Source: an uncultured Collinsella sp.
GTDB taxonomy: Bacteria; Actinomycetota; Coriobacteriia; Coriobacteriales; Coriobacteriaceae
Assembly: GCA_934646815.1 (NCBI GenBank)
Contig: CAKUEW010000001.1
Span: forward strand, 1 to 64,000
DNA length: 64,000 bases
Reading direction: 5' to 3'
Shown: positions 35,828 to 44,466 of the stretch, piece after piece
Layout: every line of letters starts with the position of its first letter
How positions within the stretch are numbered: position 1 is the first letter of the stretch
Notes under the pieces: model-generated
What the model was told of the DNA's origin: nothing
What the model saw: the letters and a program-made list of their open reading frames with translations, nothing else
Databases searched by the model: none
Program-made: the position numbers and the translations under genes

Positions 35828-36865
35828 ATGGGTAAGTACATCGTTAAACGTGTGCTTCAGTTCATCCCGGTATTTTTGGGCGTTACGCTGATTCTGTTCG
35901 CCCTCCAGAATATCGTGCCGGGAGATCCGATCAAGCTGATCGGTGGAGACAAGGCTCTGTCCCCTGAGGTAGAGCTTCAGCTTCGCGTTCGCTACCACCT
36001 GGTCCAGACGGACGAGGATGGCAACGCAATCCTTGACGAGAACGGCGATCCCGTTCAGACGTCGCTCGTGGACCGTTACTTGTATTACATGAACGGTCTG
36101 CTTCATGGCGATCTGGGTAATTCGTACCAGCGCAAGCTGCCGGTTACGGAAATCTTTGCCCAGAAGTATCCGTACACGGTCAAACTTGCCGCGTGTGCCA
36201 TCGTGCTCGAGGCAATCATGGGTATCGGTGCGGGTATCATATCGGCGGTTAAACGTTACTCCTTCTGGGATATTTTGGTAACGCTTACCACGTCGATCCT
36301 CGTTGCCGTTCCTGCTTTCTGGCTCGGTATGCTGCTGCAGCTGTTCTTTGGTGTCGTCCTTAAGGACCTCACCGGCGGCGCATTTTCCATGCCGATCTCG
36401 GGTGCCGGCGGCGCCAGCTCGCAGTATCAGGACTGGATGCACTATGTGCTCCCGACTATCACGCTGGCTTCGGTTTCGACCGCTTATGCTGCCCGCATCA
36501 TGCGCTCGCAGCTGCTCGACGTCATGAACCAGGATTATATCCGTACGGCAAAGGCCAAGGGTCTCTCCAATCGTGCGATCATCATCAAGCATGCGCTTAA
36601 GAATGCACTCATCCCTGTCGTTACCTATATTGGTGTCGACTTTGGCGCTATGCTCTCGGGTGCCATCCTGACCGAGACAGTCTTTAACTGGCCCGGCATT
36701 GGCTATGAGATCTACCGTGCTATCAGCATGCGTGACTGGCCTGTCGTTATGGGCGGCGTTACGCTCGTCGTCGTTGTCGTTATGGTTATCAACCTGCTCG
36801 TCGACATCAGCTATGCATTCCTCGACCCGCGCATCCGCCTTGGCGGTCCGTCGGATAAGGCCTAA
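35828..36865 (+). CDS. Oligopeptide ABC transporter permease, DppB/OppB type
   Basis: It is the first membrane subunit. The 345-residue protein has an N-terminal segment (YIVKRVLQFIPVFLGVTLILF), a long external loop (about residues 45-100) as in OppB, further membrane segments and the EAA-like loop MNQDYIRTAKAKGLSNRAIIIKH. ATG 35828 has AGGGGAGTGGT upstream. The next permease begins 14 nt after the stop with GGGAGGT as binding site. Confidence 0.93.
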   Translation: MGKYIVKRVLQFIPVFLGVTLILFALQNIVPGDPIKLIGGDKALSPEVELQLRVRYHLVQTDEDGNAILDENGDPVQTSLVDRYLYYMNGLLHGDLGNSYQRKLPVTEIFAQKYPYTVKLAACAIVLEAIMGIGAGIISAVKRYSFWDILVTLTTSILVAVPAFWLGMLLQLFFGVVLKDLTGGAFSMPISGAGGASSQYQDWMHYVLPTITLASVSTAYAARIMRSQLLDVMNQDYIRTAKAKGLSNRAIIIKHALKNALIPVVTYIGVDFGAMLSGAILTETVFNWPGIGYEIYRAISMRDWPVVMGGVTLVVVVVMVINLLVDISYAFLDPRIRLGGPSDKA

Positions 36866-36879
36866 GGGAGGTACGTCTT

Positions 36880-37815
36880 ATGCAGGAAACTGATTCTCAG
36901 TCTCAGGAGCAGGCTACCGCCACCAAGGCCGCATCTGCTCCCGCCAAGTCCCGCACGCTGTGGGGCGACGCTTTTAAGCGTCTTCGTAAGAACAAGCTCG
37001 CCGTCATCGGTGTCTGCTGGATCGTCATCGTTGTTCTTATTGCGTTGACTGCCGACCTTTGGGCTCAGCCTTGGCTCGGTTCTCCGACGGCATCCGACTC
37101 GACCACCATGGCCGAGACGGCACTTTTGGCTCCGTGTGCCGAGCATCCGTTTGGTACCGACGCCCTCGGACGCGACATCCTGGTCCGTGTTATCTACGGT
37201 GCCCGCGTCTCGCTTTCCGTCGGTATTATGGCAACCGCCATCTCGACGGTCATCGGTCTGGTCATGGGCGCCCTCGCCGGTTTCTATGGCGGCATCTGGG
37301 ATACGATTATCATGCGTTGCGCCGATATCTTCCTGGCGTTCCCGTACGTGCTGTTCGTTGTCGCCATGATTGCCGTTATCGGCCGTGGCCTTCAGAACGT
37401 CTTTATCGCCATCGGCATTCTCGGTTGGCCCTCGATTGCGCGCGTCTTCCGCTCGGCAATCCTGACGGTCAAGGAGAACGACTACGTTGACGCGGCCCGT
37501 GCTATGGGCGCATCTGATGCCCGTATCGTCATGCGTCACATCTTCCCGAACTCCGTTGCCTCCATCGTGGTCTATGCAACCATGAACATCGGTGGCGCTA
37601 TTCTGACCGAGTCCGCTCTGTCCTACCTTGGCATGGGCGTTATTCCGCCTACGCCTTCTTGGGGTTCGATGATTCAGGACGGTCAGCAGTATCTGATGAC
37701 CGCCCCCTGGATGATGATCATGCCCGGTCTGGCAATTCTTACGACGGTGCTCGCCTTTACCCTGCTGGGTGACGGTCTGCGTGACGCCCTCGACGTCAAG
37801 ATGAAGGACGCATAA
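36880..37815 (+). CDS. Oligopeptide ABC transporter permease, DppC/OppC type
   Basis: It is the second membrane subunit. The 311-residue protein has a hydrophilic N-terminus, a first membrane segment near 42-62, the OppC landmark HPFGTDALGRDILVRVIYGARVSL, and the cytoplasmic loop KENDYVDAARAMGASDARIVMRH that contacts the ATPases. The C-terminus GDGLRDALDVKMKDA is typical. ATG 36880 follows GGGAGGTACGTCTT. It overlaps neither neighbour. Confidence 0.93.
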   Translation: MQETDSQSQEQATATKAASAPAKSRTLWGDAFKRLRKNKLAVIGVCWIVIVVLIALTADLWAQPWLGSPTASDSTTMAETALLAPCAEHPFGTDALGRDILVRVIYGARVSLSVGIMATAISTVIGLVMGALAGFYGGIWDTIIMRCADIFLAFPYVLFVVAMIAVIGRGLQNVFIAIGILGWPSIARVFRSAILTVKENDYVDAARAMGASDARIVMRHIFPNSVASIVVYATMNIGGAILTESALSYLGMGVIPPTPSWGSMIQDGQQYLMTAPWMMIMPGLAILTTVLAFTLLGDGLRDALDVKMKDA

Positions 37816-37817
37816 GG

Positions 37818-38909
37818 ATGAAGAAGAACAAGAACTATGTGGACCTGAAGGACCAGCCGGTTCCCGAGGGCCAGCATCTGCTCGAGGTCGATGACCTTAA
37901 GATGTATTTCCATACCGAGGACGGCGTCGTTCGCGCTGTCGATGGTGTGTCTTACACGCTCGATCGTGGCGAGACCCTGGGTGTCGTCGGTGAGTCCGGT
38001 TCCGGTAAGTCCGTGACCGCCATGACCATCATGGGCCTTATCTCGATGCCTCCGGGAAAGATCGAGGGCGGCGACGTTCGCTATCGCGGCCGCTCCATCC
38101 TCGAGATGTCCGAGGAAGAGATGCAGCACATTCGCGGTAACGATATCGCGATGATCTTCCAGGATCCTATGACCTCCCTCAACCCGGTCTACAAGATCGG
38201 CAAGCAGGTGGGCGAGGGCCTTCGTCTGCACCGTGGCTACTCCAAGCAGGAGGCGCTCAAGCGCGCCACCGAGCTTCTGGATCTCGTGGGTATCCCCGAG
38301 CCCGAGAAGCGCGTCAACGAGTATCCGCACCAGTTCTCCGGTGGTATGCGCCAGCGCGTCATGATTGCTATGGCCCTTGCCTGCGATCCCGACATCCTGA
38401 TTGCCGACGAGCCCACGACCGCTCTGGACGTTACCATCCAGGCTCAGATCATTGAGCTCATGCAGGAGATGCAGGAGAAGAACGGTAACGCCATCATCAT
38501 GATTACCCACGACTTGGGTGTTGTCGCCGACATGGCCGACAAGATTATGGTTATGTACGCCGGTCGCCCCGTTGAGTTCGGCACGGCCGAAGAGATTTTC
38601 TACGAGAGCCGTCATCCCTACACCTGGGGTCTTATCCGCTCCATCCCGGAGCAGGCTATCGATGAGAAGAAGCCGCTTACGCCGATTCACGGCAACCCGC
38701 CTTCGCTCATGAACCTGCCCGAGGGCTGCGTATTCTCGCCCCGTTGCCCGTATGCCACGGACAAGTGCCGCAAGCAGCGCCCCGAGCGCGTTGTCACCGA
38801 GTCTGGTCACTACTCTGCGTGCCACTACTCCGGTGACCCTGAGTTCCTCAAGAACGCTCCTGAGACGTCCCGTACGCGCAGGGTTTCCAAGAAGGGAGGC
38901 GAGGCGTAA
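37818..38909 (+). CDS. Oligopeptide ABC transporter ATPase, DppD/OppD type
   Basis: It powers import together with the next gene product. The 363-residue protein has Walker [19 protein letters not shown]-like SLNPVYKIG after the Q-loop, signature [15 protein letters not shown], Walker [14 protein letters not shown]-loop ITHD, and a C-terminal oligopeptide region with Cys residues ([14 protein letters not shown]) that can hold an Fe-S cluster in OppD/DppD proteins. The stop and the next start share bases (TAATG). Confidence 0.93.
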   Translation: MKKNKNYVDLKDQPVPEGQHLLEVDDLKMYFHTEDGVVRAVDGVSYTLDRGETLGVVGESGSGKSVTAMTIMGLISMPPGKIEGGDVRYRGRSILEMSEEEMQHIRGNDIAMIFQDPMTSLNPVYKIGKQVGEGLRLHRGYSKQEALKRATELLDLVGIPEPEKRVNEYPHQFSGGMRQRVMIAMALACDPDILIADEPTTALDVTIQAQIIELMQEMQEKNGNAIIMITHDLGVVADMADKIMVMYAGRPVEFGTAEEIFYESRHPYTWGLIRSIPEQAIDEKKPLTPIHGNPPSLMNLPEGCVFSPRCPYATDKCRKQRPERVVTESGHYSACHYSGDPEFLKNAPETSRTRRVSKKGGEA

Positions 38910-39937
38910 TGGCAGATACCAACGAGCGTACTCCGCTGCTGAAGGTCGAGCACCTTTCCAAGGAGTTTCCCGCTGAGTCCGGCATGTTCGCCAAGCGCTT
39001 CTCCAAGCGTGTCGTCTCTGCTGTGAACGACATCTCGTTTGAGATCTATCCGGGCGAGACCTTCGGTCTGGTTGGCGAGTCCGGTTGCGGTAAGTCCACG
39101 ACGGGCCGCACCATCATGCGCCTCACCAAGCCGACGGCCGGCAAGGTGTTCTTCCAGGGCAAAGACGTTTCCGAGATGAACAAGCATGAGATCAAGGACA
39201 TGCGTCGCGAGATGCAGTTTATCTTCCAGGATCCCTATGCTTCGCTGAATCCTCGTATGACGATTGGCGAGATCGTCTCCGAGCCCATGACCATTCACGG
39301 CGTGGGCACCAAGGAGGAGCGCATCGAGCGCGTCCGCGAGCTGCTGGACGTCGTCGGTCTGAACCCCGAGCACATCAACCGCTATCCGCACGAGTTCTCG
39401 GGCGGTCAGCGTCAGCGTGTCGGCATTGCCCGCGCGTTTGCACTGAAGCCCAAGCTGATCATCTGCGACGAGCCCGTCTCCGCTCTGGACGTTTCCATTC
39501 AGGCTCAGGTTCTGAACCTGCTGAAGGAGCTCCAGGACAAGTTTGGCACCGCGTACCTCTTCATCGCCCACGACCTCTCTGTCGTGCAGCACATCTCCGA
39601 CCGCGTTGCCGTTATGTACCTGGGCAAGATGGTTGAGGTTTCGGACTGGAAGACGCTCTACAGCGAGCCGCACCATCCGTACACGCAGTCGCTGCTGTCT
39701 GCTGTGCCGGTGCCCGATCCGGATGTCCAGAAGACTCGTAAGCGCATCATCCTCGCCGGCGATCCGCCGTCGCCGCTCGATCCGCCGACTGGCTGCCGTT
39801 TCCACACGCGCTGCCCGATCGCGCAGGGCGTGTGCTCCGAGAAGCTTCCCGAGTTTAAGGAAGTCGCACCGGGTCACTGCTGCGCCTGCCACTTCGCCGA
39901 GCCGTTCCCGATCAAGGAATCTCACATCGACCTGTAG
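38909..39937 (+). CDS. Oligopeptide ABC transporter ATPase, DppF/OppF type
   Basis: It is the second ATPase. The 342-residue protein has Walker A GESGCGKSTTGRT, FQDPYASLNPRM, signature FSGGQRQRVGIARAF, Walker B IICDEPVSALD, H-loop FIAHD, and the C-terminal Cys motif CRFHTRCPIAQGVC. The start overlaps the stop of the DppD-type gene by one base. It ends the operon; the palindromic element at 39957 begins 19 nt downstream. Confidence 0.93.
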   Translation: MADTNERTPLLKVEHLSKEFPAESGMFAKRFSKRVVSAVNDISFEIYPGETFGLVGESGCGKSTTGRTIMRLTKPTAGKVFFQGKDVSEMNKHEIKDMRREMQFIFQDPYASLNPRMTIGEIVSEPMTIHGVGTKEERIERVRELLDVVGLNPEHINRYPHEFSGGQRQRVGIARAFALKPKLIICDEPVSALDVSIQAQVLNLLKELQDKFGTAYLFIAHDLSVVQHISDRVAVMYLGKMVEVSDWKTLYSEPHHPYTQSLLSAVPVPDPDVQKTRKRIILAGDPPSPLDPPTGCRFHTRCPIAQGVCSEKLPEFKEVAPGHCCACHFAEPFPIKESHIDL

Positions 39938-39956
39938 TCGGTTGTTCGTCCGGGCC

Positions 39957-40071
39957 CGCCCTGGTGTTACTTTTCAGAACGTCCTCGGACATGTCGGAAG
40001 CCCCGCTGCGCGCTACGCGCTGCGGGGCTTCCTCCGTCCTGCGGAGTGTTCTGAAAAGTAACACCAGGGCG
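39957..40071. repeat. Intergenic palindromic element, copy 1
   Basis: The outer arms, 39957-39980 and 40048-40071, are a perfect 24-bp inverted repeat (CGCCCTGGTGTT... and ...AACACCAGGGCG). Inside, GTCCTCGGACATG follows the left arm and CCTGCGGAGT precedes the right arm. An 11-bp inner stem (39996-40006 with 40022-40032, GGAAGCCCCGC) lies in the middle. The flanking core motifs recur in copies 2-4, while the arms do not. It may act as an operon-end structure, but no T-run follows. Confidence 0.85.
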
Positions 40072-40143
40072 AGCCCTGCGTTACCGCTGCAGTGGGGGAG
40101 TGCGATTCCTTGATCGCTCACTTAATCTAATGAGAAATTTAGC

Positions 40144-40198
40144 GAGGCCGGAGCTTTAGCTCCGGCCTCCCCATATAAGGGCTCGGCAAAGCCGAGCC
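40144..40198. repeat. Two adjacent hairpins between palindromic elements
   Basis: GAGGCCGGAGC-TTTA-GCTCCGGCCTC (40144-40169) is a perfect 11-bp hairpin. GGCTCGGC-AAA-GCCGAGCC (40180-40198) is a perfect 8-bp hairpin. Neither has a T-run on the plus strand. Their role is unknown. Confidence 0.6.
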
Positions 40199-40258
40199 GC
40201 AAACTTTATATCAGCTCCAGAATACGTTTGAGAATCGTACTTGGAGTATGTGGTTGTA

Positions 40259-40381
40259 GGGTCGGAATGGGGTAGCTTCCCAACGCATTCCGCAGGGGGC
40301 GGTACATTTTGTAGCGCGAAGCGCGAATCAAAATGTATCGCATGCCCGAGGACGCGTTGGGAAGCTACCCCATTCCGACCC
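40259..40381. repeat. Intergenic palindromic element, copy 2 (inverted)
   Basis: The outer arms, 40259-40286 and 40354-40381, are a perfect 28-bp inverted repeat (GGGTCGGAATGGGG... and ...CCCCATTCCGACCC). Read on the minus strand, the core starts GTCCTCGGGCATG and ends CCTGCGGAAT, matching copy 1. The inner stem is TACATTTTG with CAAAATGTA. Small open frames here are by-products of the palindrome. The region 39938-40525 otherwise holds no gene. Confidence 0.85.
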
Positions 40382-40438
40382 GGACATAAACATCTACCAG
40401 CGCATTCACAAATTCGAAAACTTTTTTCAAAAAAGTGC

Positions 40439-40467
40439 TTGCACAGTTCTCGAATCATAGGTTATTA
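40439..40467 (+). promoter_or_regulatory. tRNA-Leu promoter
   Basis: TTGCAC (40439-40444) and TTATTA (40462-40467, or TATTAT one base on) are spaced by 17-18 bp. An ACTTTTTTCAAAAAAGT palindrome directly upstream resembles the sequence before the tRNA-Gly promoter at 43913. Confidence 0.65.
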
Positions 40468-40525
40468 TCTTCCTCGTTGAACGCGCGGGTCCAACAAAAC
40501 GAACCGCGAATCAACAACATAGCAT

Positions 40526-40615
40526 GTCGGAGTGGCGGAATTGGCAGACGCGCTAGCTTGAGGTGCTAGTGACCGCTTTTTGGTCATGCGGGTTCAAGTC
40601 CCGCCTCCGACACCA
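40526..40615 (+). tRNA. tRNA-Leu (anticodon GAG)
   Basis: Acceptor GTCGGAG pairs with CTCCGAC and is followed by ACCA, so the CCA end is encoded. The anticodon loop TTGAGGT carries GAG. A long variable arm (TGACCGC...TTTGGTCA-like) marks it as a class II tRNA. The T-arm is GCGGGTTCAAGTCCCGC. Confidence 0.95.
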
Positions 40616-40627
40616 TCGCATTTGAGA

Positions 40628-40648
40628 AGCCTCTTCGGAGGCTTTTTT
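40628..40648 (+). terminator. tRNA-Leu terminator
   Basis: AGCCTC-TTCG-GAGGCT followed by a T-run is a compact terminator 12 nt after the tRNA. Confidence 0.85.
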
Positions 40649-40674
40649 GTTACCGATAGACGGTGAGGTCCACG

Positions 40675-43020
40675 ATGGAGACGCTTGAACGCAACGAGTG
40701 GGCAGACGTTGCCCAGCTGGTCGAGATCACGAGCGATGCTGTTATCATCTGTGAACTCGACGGAACCATTCTTCATGTGAATAATCGCTTGCTCGACCTG
40801 ATGTGCGAGGAGCGCCTTGATGTCATTGACAAAGACGTCAAAGACCTCTTATATTCGGCGGCCTTTGAGCGCGCGACCGAGCATCGCCTGCCGTTTGAAA
40901 CTGACGGCACCGAGGCTCAGCTCATGCTTAAGTTGAGCGACGGATCGTTTATTCCCGTCATGGTCCGCGCTGGCTCCGTCACCCCTCCTCGCATTTTTGG
41001 GCGTCGTCCTCCGCGCGTCCTGGTGGCGCTCCACAGCATTGAGGAGCAGTATTCTCATGACCGTCAGCTTAAGCGTGCTCTCTCTGAGCTCAGAGTGGCG
41101 AATAAGCGCCTTTCTGGCACGTTGTCGGTCATTATGAGTACCGTTGGGTCCGAAGAGCTTCCGAACCTGCTCGATACCGTTTTGAATCAGCTGGTGGGCA
41201 CCCTTGATGCCTCCGGTGCTGCGATCTATTTTTCCGAAAGCGGCGGTTTTAAGCTTCGCGGCGTATCCAAGGAACTTCGGGATAGCTATCTTCCCGAGTT
41301 TGTTCCCTACGGTGCTGGTATTCCGACGTATGTGCTTCGTGAGTCTCGCGCCTGCCGCCTTTCGATTCAGCAGGACCTTGACGGCGAACGTGTCGCGTCC
41401 GGTATGTTTATGGACCTCGACAATCGTTCCAAGCATTTGTTGCGCGTTCAGGATATGCCTCCGTACCGCACCGAGATCTGCCTTCCCGTGTTTTACGGCA
41501 CGCAAGTGCTCGGTGTGTTGGAGGTTGGCTGGAAGCGCCCCCAGGCTCCGCTTGCCTACGATGTCAATGTACTCGAAGTCATCTGTGACTACCTGTCGAT
41601 TCAGCTGGTGGGCATGGCATCGAGCTTGCGCTCTCGCCGTACTGCCGAACTTGGGCGTTCGCTGAACGTCTTGCGTGATGAGCTGTTTACCTATCTTGAC
41701 GATCCCACTGCGGCTTCTAAGGCGGTGTCGACCGAGATTTGCAATATGCTCAGCTGTTATTTTTGCCCTGTGGAGTATGACGTCAGCTTGGACTCCTACG
41801 TTATTGATTTTGAAGGCGGCAGCCGTGTCGCCTTGCCGGACGATCCCGAGAAGCTGTTCTTTTCTACGACGGCTCCTGCGGCTCGTTTGGGTGTTGACGC
41901 GGATGGCTTTGGCCCGTCGGTACTGGGCGGCACAAGTGCGGGCGACCTAAAGCATGTCCGCATAACGCGTGTTGACGAATCGATGCCTATGGGAGGCTGG
42001 CTGAGGGCCCACGGACTGCCCTGCCAAGGCCTCTATATCGACTCTGGACTCGAGGCGGGGCGGCCGCGCTCCGAGGGCGGCAGTGAGCGTAGCAATGACG
42101 CCATTATGCCCGCGGCGCTTGCGAAAGGGCCGACGACGCGCGCTTTGTTGCTTCGTGACGGCAGTCAAGAGCCCATCGACGATCTTGAATACGATTACCT
42201 CATTCATTTGGCGCACGATTTTGAGTTGATTTACGAGGGGGAGGCTCAAAAGCGCGAAGAACGTCATATTGCCCAGACGCTTCAGATTGGCATGCGCAAC
42301 TCCCTGGGCGATGTTCCCGGAATCGCTACCGACTCAGTATATCTATCGGCAACGAATTCGGCGCTGGTCGGCGGTGACTTCTACACGCTCGTTCGCCTTC
42401 CCGATGACTGTGCCGTCATGATCTTGGGCGATGTGTCCGGTAAGGGTATCGAGGCCGCTTCGATGTCGGCGCTGGTCAAAACTGCTCTGACGGCATATGC
42501 GTGGGAGGGCGCTGGACCGGCGCGCATGGCCCGCTCGCTCAATAGCATGTTGATGGGCTTTTCGAGGGTCGAGACGTTCGTGACGGCCTTTATCGCCAAG
42601 ATCGATTTAAAAGAGGGGCGTGCGACCTATTGCTCGGCGGGACATCCGCCCACCATGGTCATCCGTCCGGCATCGACTCCGCTTGGCGGCGGGGAAGTCC
42701 GCAGCGGAGAGGTTGAGCTCCTCGGCTGCCAGTCGGGCGTAATCGGCGCATTTGAGAGCATGGTGTACGAGACGGGTGCCTTTACCTTTGCTCCCGGGGA
42801 CATGCTCTTTATGTATACCGACGGCACCATCGAGGCGCGCGATCGCTCTGGAGCGTTCTTTGGCGAGCAACGTCTACGCGACTTGCTGCTCTCTATATCG
42901 GGAGAAGGCGTGTCGGGCATCTGCGGCAAGGTTTTGGGCGAGCTCGATCGCTATACCGAATCTGCGCTTGACGACGATATTGCACTGGTGTCGCTTGAGT
43001 TTTTGCGTGGCCGGTCGTAG
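40675..43020 (+). CDS. PAS-GAF sensor PP2C phosphatase (SpoIIE/RsbU type)
   Basis: It is predicted to dephosphorylate an anti-sigma factor antagonist in a partner-switching pathway. The 781-residue cytoplasmic protein has a PAS domain (about 12-115), a GAF domain (about 155-320), a second less clear GAF-like region (to about 520), a linker helix (EERHIAQTLQIGM), and a C-terminal PP2C domain with metal motifs GGDFY, LGDVSGKG, SAGHPP and FMYTDGTIEARD all intact. The ligand sensed by PAS/GAF is unknown. ATG 40675 has GTGAGG 6 nt upstream; the in-frame GTG 40663 is within that site. The STAS/kinase fusion that is its likely partner lies 80 nt downstream. Confidence 0.87.
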   Translation: METLERNEWADVAQLVEITSDAVIICELDGTILHVNNRLLDLMCEERLDVIDKDVKDLLYSAAFERATEHRLPFETDGTEAQLMLKLSDGSFIPVMVRAGSVTPPRIFGRRPPRVLVALHSIEEQYSHDRQLKRALSELRVANKRLSGTLSVIMSTVGSEELPNLLDTVLNQLVGTLDASGAAIYFSESGGFKLRGVSKELRDSYLPEFVPYGAGIPTYVLRESRACRLSIQQDLDGERVASGMFMDLDNRSKHLLRVQDMPPYRTEICLPVFYGTQVLGVLEVGWKRPQAPLAYDVNVLEVICDYLSIQLVGMASSLRSRRTAELGRSLNVLRDELFTYLDDPTAASKAVSTEICNMLSCYFCPVEYDVSLDSYVIDFEGGSRVALPDDPEKLFFSTTAPAARLGVDADGFGPSVLGGTSAGDLKHVRITRVDESMPMGGWLRAHGLPCQGLYIDSGLEAGRPRSEGGSERSNDAIMPAALAKGPTTRALLLRDGSQEPIDDLEYDYLIHLAHDFELIYEGEAQKREERHIAQTLQIGMRNSLGDVPGIATDSVYLSATNSALVGGDFYTLVRLPDDCAVMILGDVSGKGIEAASMSALVKTALTAYAWEGAGPARMARSLNSMLMGFSRVETFVTAFIAKIDLKEGRATYCSAGHPPTMVIRPASTPLGGGEVRSGEVELLGCQSGVIGAFESMVYETGAFTFAPGDMLFMYTDGTIEARDRSGAFFGEQRLRDLLLSISGEGVSGICGKVLGELDRYTESALDDDIALVSLEFLRGRS

Positions 43021-43100
43021 AGCGGACCGTTCGGGGGAGAGTCGAGCGTGTCTAAAGAATTGAGTGCATCGAGCAGACTGTTTTAGGGAACCATGGACGT

Positions 43101-43847
43101 ATGAATGAGTGGAGTGACATAGCGGTCTTGACGCCGCCGGGCGATATCGACATTGCGTCGGTTCCCGCCTTGCGGTGTCGGTTGGACGGTCTGGTGAAAC
43201 GGGGCGTCCGGCGCGTTGTGATCAATTGCCAGGCCGTGACCTTTATCGACTCGACGGGGCTGGCGTTTTTGCTCACACGCGCCCGCGATCTCATGAGACG
43301 CGAGGGGCTACTGTCGCTTGTGAACGCTTCCGATGAGGTCGTTCGTTTTTTGGAGATTGCCCGGCTTGTCGATATCCTGCATGTCGCGGGCGTGTCCCGA
43401 GATTCGATTCCGGCTATTCCTGTGGGCGAGTTGCCGCGCTGGAGCAAAAGCGTCGAAGTGCGCCAGGGCATCGAAAACCTTCCGTATTACCGTCATCGAG
43501 TCGCCGAGCTTCTCGAGTCGCTTCCGCTGCGGCGCGACGAGCGCTATGACGTTGCGCTTGCGACGGGGGAGGCTCTGGGTAACGCATATGACCATGCCGG
43601 CGGCGTTGGGTGCATCTTGACGGTCCAGGCTTACGGCGATCGCGTCGTGCTTGAGGTCGTCGATCGGGGAGCGGGCTATTCGATCGACGACTCAAGCGAG
43701 CCCGTTGCGTCCGAGGAGCGCGGGCGGGGCATAAAGCTCATGCGTATGCTGGTCGATAACGTTGAAGTTTCGCGCCGCTTTGACGGCACTGGTACGCGCG
43801 TGCGCCTCGTCAAACTGTTTAGCGGCGTGCTTGAGTCTTGCGATTAA
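43101..43847 (+). CDS. STAS domain fused to anti-sigma factor kinase (SpoIIAA-SpoIIAB-like fusion)
   Basis: The 248-residue protein joins two modules that are normally separate proteins. Residues 1-100 are a STAS domain, with the phospho-acceptor Ser51 in FIDSTGLAFLL. Residues 115-240 are an RsbW/SpoIIAB-type GHKL kinase with N-box GEALGNAYDHA (Glu157, Asn161), G1 DRGAGYS and G2 GRGIKLM. In normal systems the kinase binds a sigma factor and phosphorylates the antagonist. Here both are in cis. The adjacent PP2C protein could reverse the phosphorylation. No sigma factor gene is in the window. ATG 43101 has only a weak AGGG upstream. Confidence 0.85.
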   Translation: MNEWSDIAVLTPPGDIDIASVPALRCRLDGLVKRGVRRVVINCQAVTFIDSTGLAFLLTRARDLMRREGLLSLVNASDEVVRFLEIARLVDILHVAGVSRDSIPAIPVGELPRWSKSVEVRQGIENLPYYRHRVAELLESLPLRRDERYDVALATGEALGNAYDHAGGVGCILTVQAYGDRVVLEVVDRGAGYSIDDSSEPVASEERGRGIKLMRMLVDNVEVSRRFDGTGTRVRLVKLFSGVLESCD

Positions 43848-43912
43848 GAAATTAATTTGGTTCTGTTTACCTGCGGGAATGTGCTTTGGGCAACTTTTTT
43901 GAAAAAAAGTAC

Positions 43913-43941
43913 TTGCGTCTTTGGGGTAAGTCGCGTAAATT
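43913..43941 (+). promoter_or_regulatory. tRNA-Gly promoter
   Basis: TTGCGT (43913-43918) and TAAATT (43936-43941) are spaced by exactly 17 bp. ACTTTTTTGAAAAAAAGT lies directly upstream, like that before tRNA-Leu. Confidence 0.7.
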
Positions 43942-43953
43942 AATAACCCGCAA

Positions 43954-44029
43954 GCGGACATGGCTCAGTTGGTAGAGCACAACCTTGCCAAGGTTGGGGT
44001 CGCGGGTTCGAGCCCCGTTGTCCGCTCCA
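43954..44029 (+). tRNA. tRNA-Gly (GCC), copy 1
   Basis: Acceptor GCGGACA pairs with TGTCCGC, followed by TCCA. The anticodon loop is TGCCAAG with GCC. D-arm and T-arm (CGGGTTCGAGCCCCG region) are normal. It is identical to copies at 44184 and 44388. Confidence 0.95.
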
Positions 44030-44039
44030 TTGCATTTAC

Positions 44040-44064
44040 GAGGCCGTCTTAAGCGGTCTCTTTT
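44040..44064 (+). terminator. Weak terminator after tRNA-Gly copy 1
   Basis: GAGGCCG pairs with CGGTCTC (one mismatch), followed by TTTT. It ends only 3 nt before tRNA-Cys, so part of the transcript must read through. Confidence 0.5.
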
Positions 44065-44066
44065 CT

Positions 44067-44140
44067 GGCGAAGTGGCCAAGTGGTAAGGCAGAGGCCTGC
44101 AAAGCCTTTACCCCCGGTTCGAATCCGGGCTTCGCCTCCA
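44067..44140 (+). tRNA. tRNA-Cys (GCA)
   Basis: Acceptor GGCGAAG pairs with CTTCGCC, followed by TCCA. The anticodon loop carries GCA (CTGCAAA). The T-arm is CCCGGTTCGAATCCGGG. Confidence 0.95.
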
Positions 44141-44149
44141 GGCAACATC

Positions 44150-44177
44150 CGGGCGCTCCGGCGCCCGTTCTTGTTTT
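44150..44177 (+). terminator. Terminator after tRNA-Cys
   Basis: CGGGCGC-TCCG-GCGCCCG is followed by TTCTTGTTTT, just before the second tRNA-Gly. Confidence 0.7.
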
Positions 44178-44183
44178 ACATAT

Positions 44184-44259
44184 GCGGACATGGCTCAGTT
44201 GGTAGAGCACAACCTTGCCAAGGTTGGGGTCGCGGGTTCGAGCCCCGTTGTCCGCTCCA
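44184..44259 (+). tRNA. tRNA-Gly (GCC), copy 2
   Basis: It is identical to copy 1 over its 76 nt, including the encoded CCA. Confidence 0.95.
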
Positions 44260-44267
44260 ACTGTAAC

Positions 44268-44297
44268 AGCCCGACTACTACGGTAGCCGGGCTTTTT
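44268..44297 (+). terminator. Terminator after tRNA-Gly copy 2
   Basis: AGCCCG-A-CTAC pairs with GTAG-C-CGGGCT around TACG, followed by T5. Confidence 0.85.
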
Positions 44298-44346
44298 CGT
44301 ACCCATCGCATGGACTCGATTTTTTCAAATTAATCGAAAATTGTTC

Positions 44347-44375
44347 TTGCAATCGGAGTGATCATCCCGTATATT
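44347..44375 (+). promoter_or_regulatory. Promoter of tRNA-Gly copy 3 and tRNA-Val
   Basis: TTGCAA (44347-44352) and TATATT (44370-44375) are spaced by 17 bp, with an AT-rich stretch upstream. Confidence 0.75.
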
Positions 44376-44387
44376 AAATCCTCGCAG

Positions 44388-44463
44388 GCGGACATGGCTC
44401 AGTTGGTAGAGCACAACCTTGCCAAGGTTGGGGTCGCGGGTTCGAGCCCCGTTGTCCGCTCCA
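44388..44463 (+). tRNA. tRNA-Gly (GCC), copy 3
   Basis: It is identical to copies 1 and 2. It is co-transcribed with tRNA-Val, which starts 3 nt downstream. Confidence 0.95.
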
Positions 44464-44466
44464 TTT

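Noticed and set aside
40156..40480. Open frames on both strands in the palindromic region
   Set aside because: They arise because perfect palindromes give mirrored frames. There is no start signal and no protein-like composition.
39938..40525. CRISPR array or insertion sequence
   Set aside because: The repeats are paired palindromes with different arms, not regularly spaced direct repeats, and no transposase or cas gene is near.
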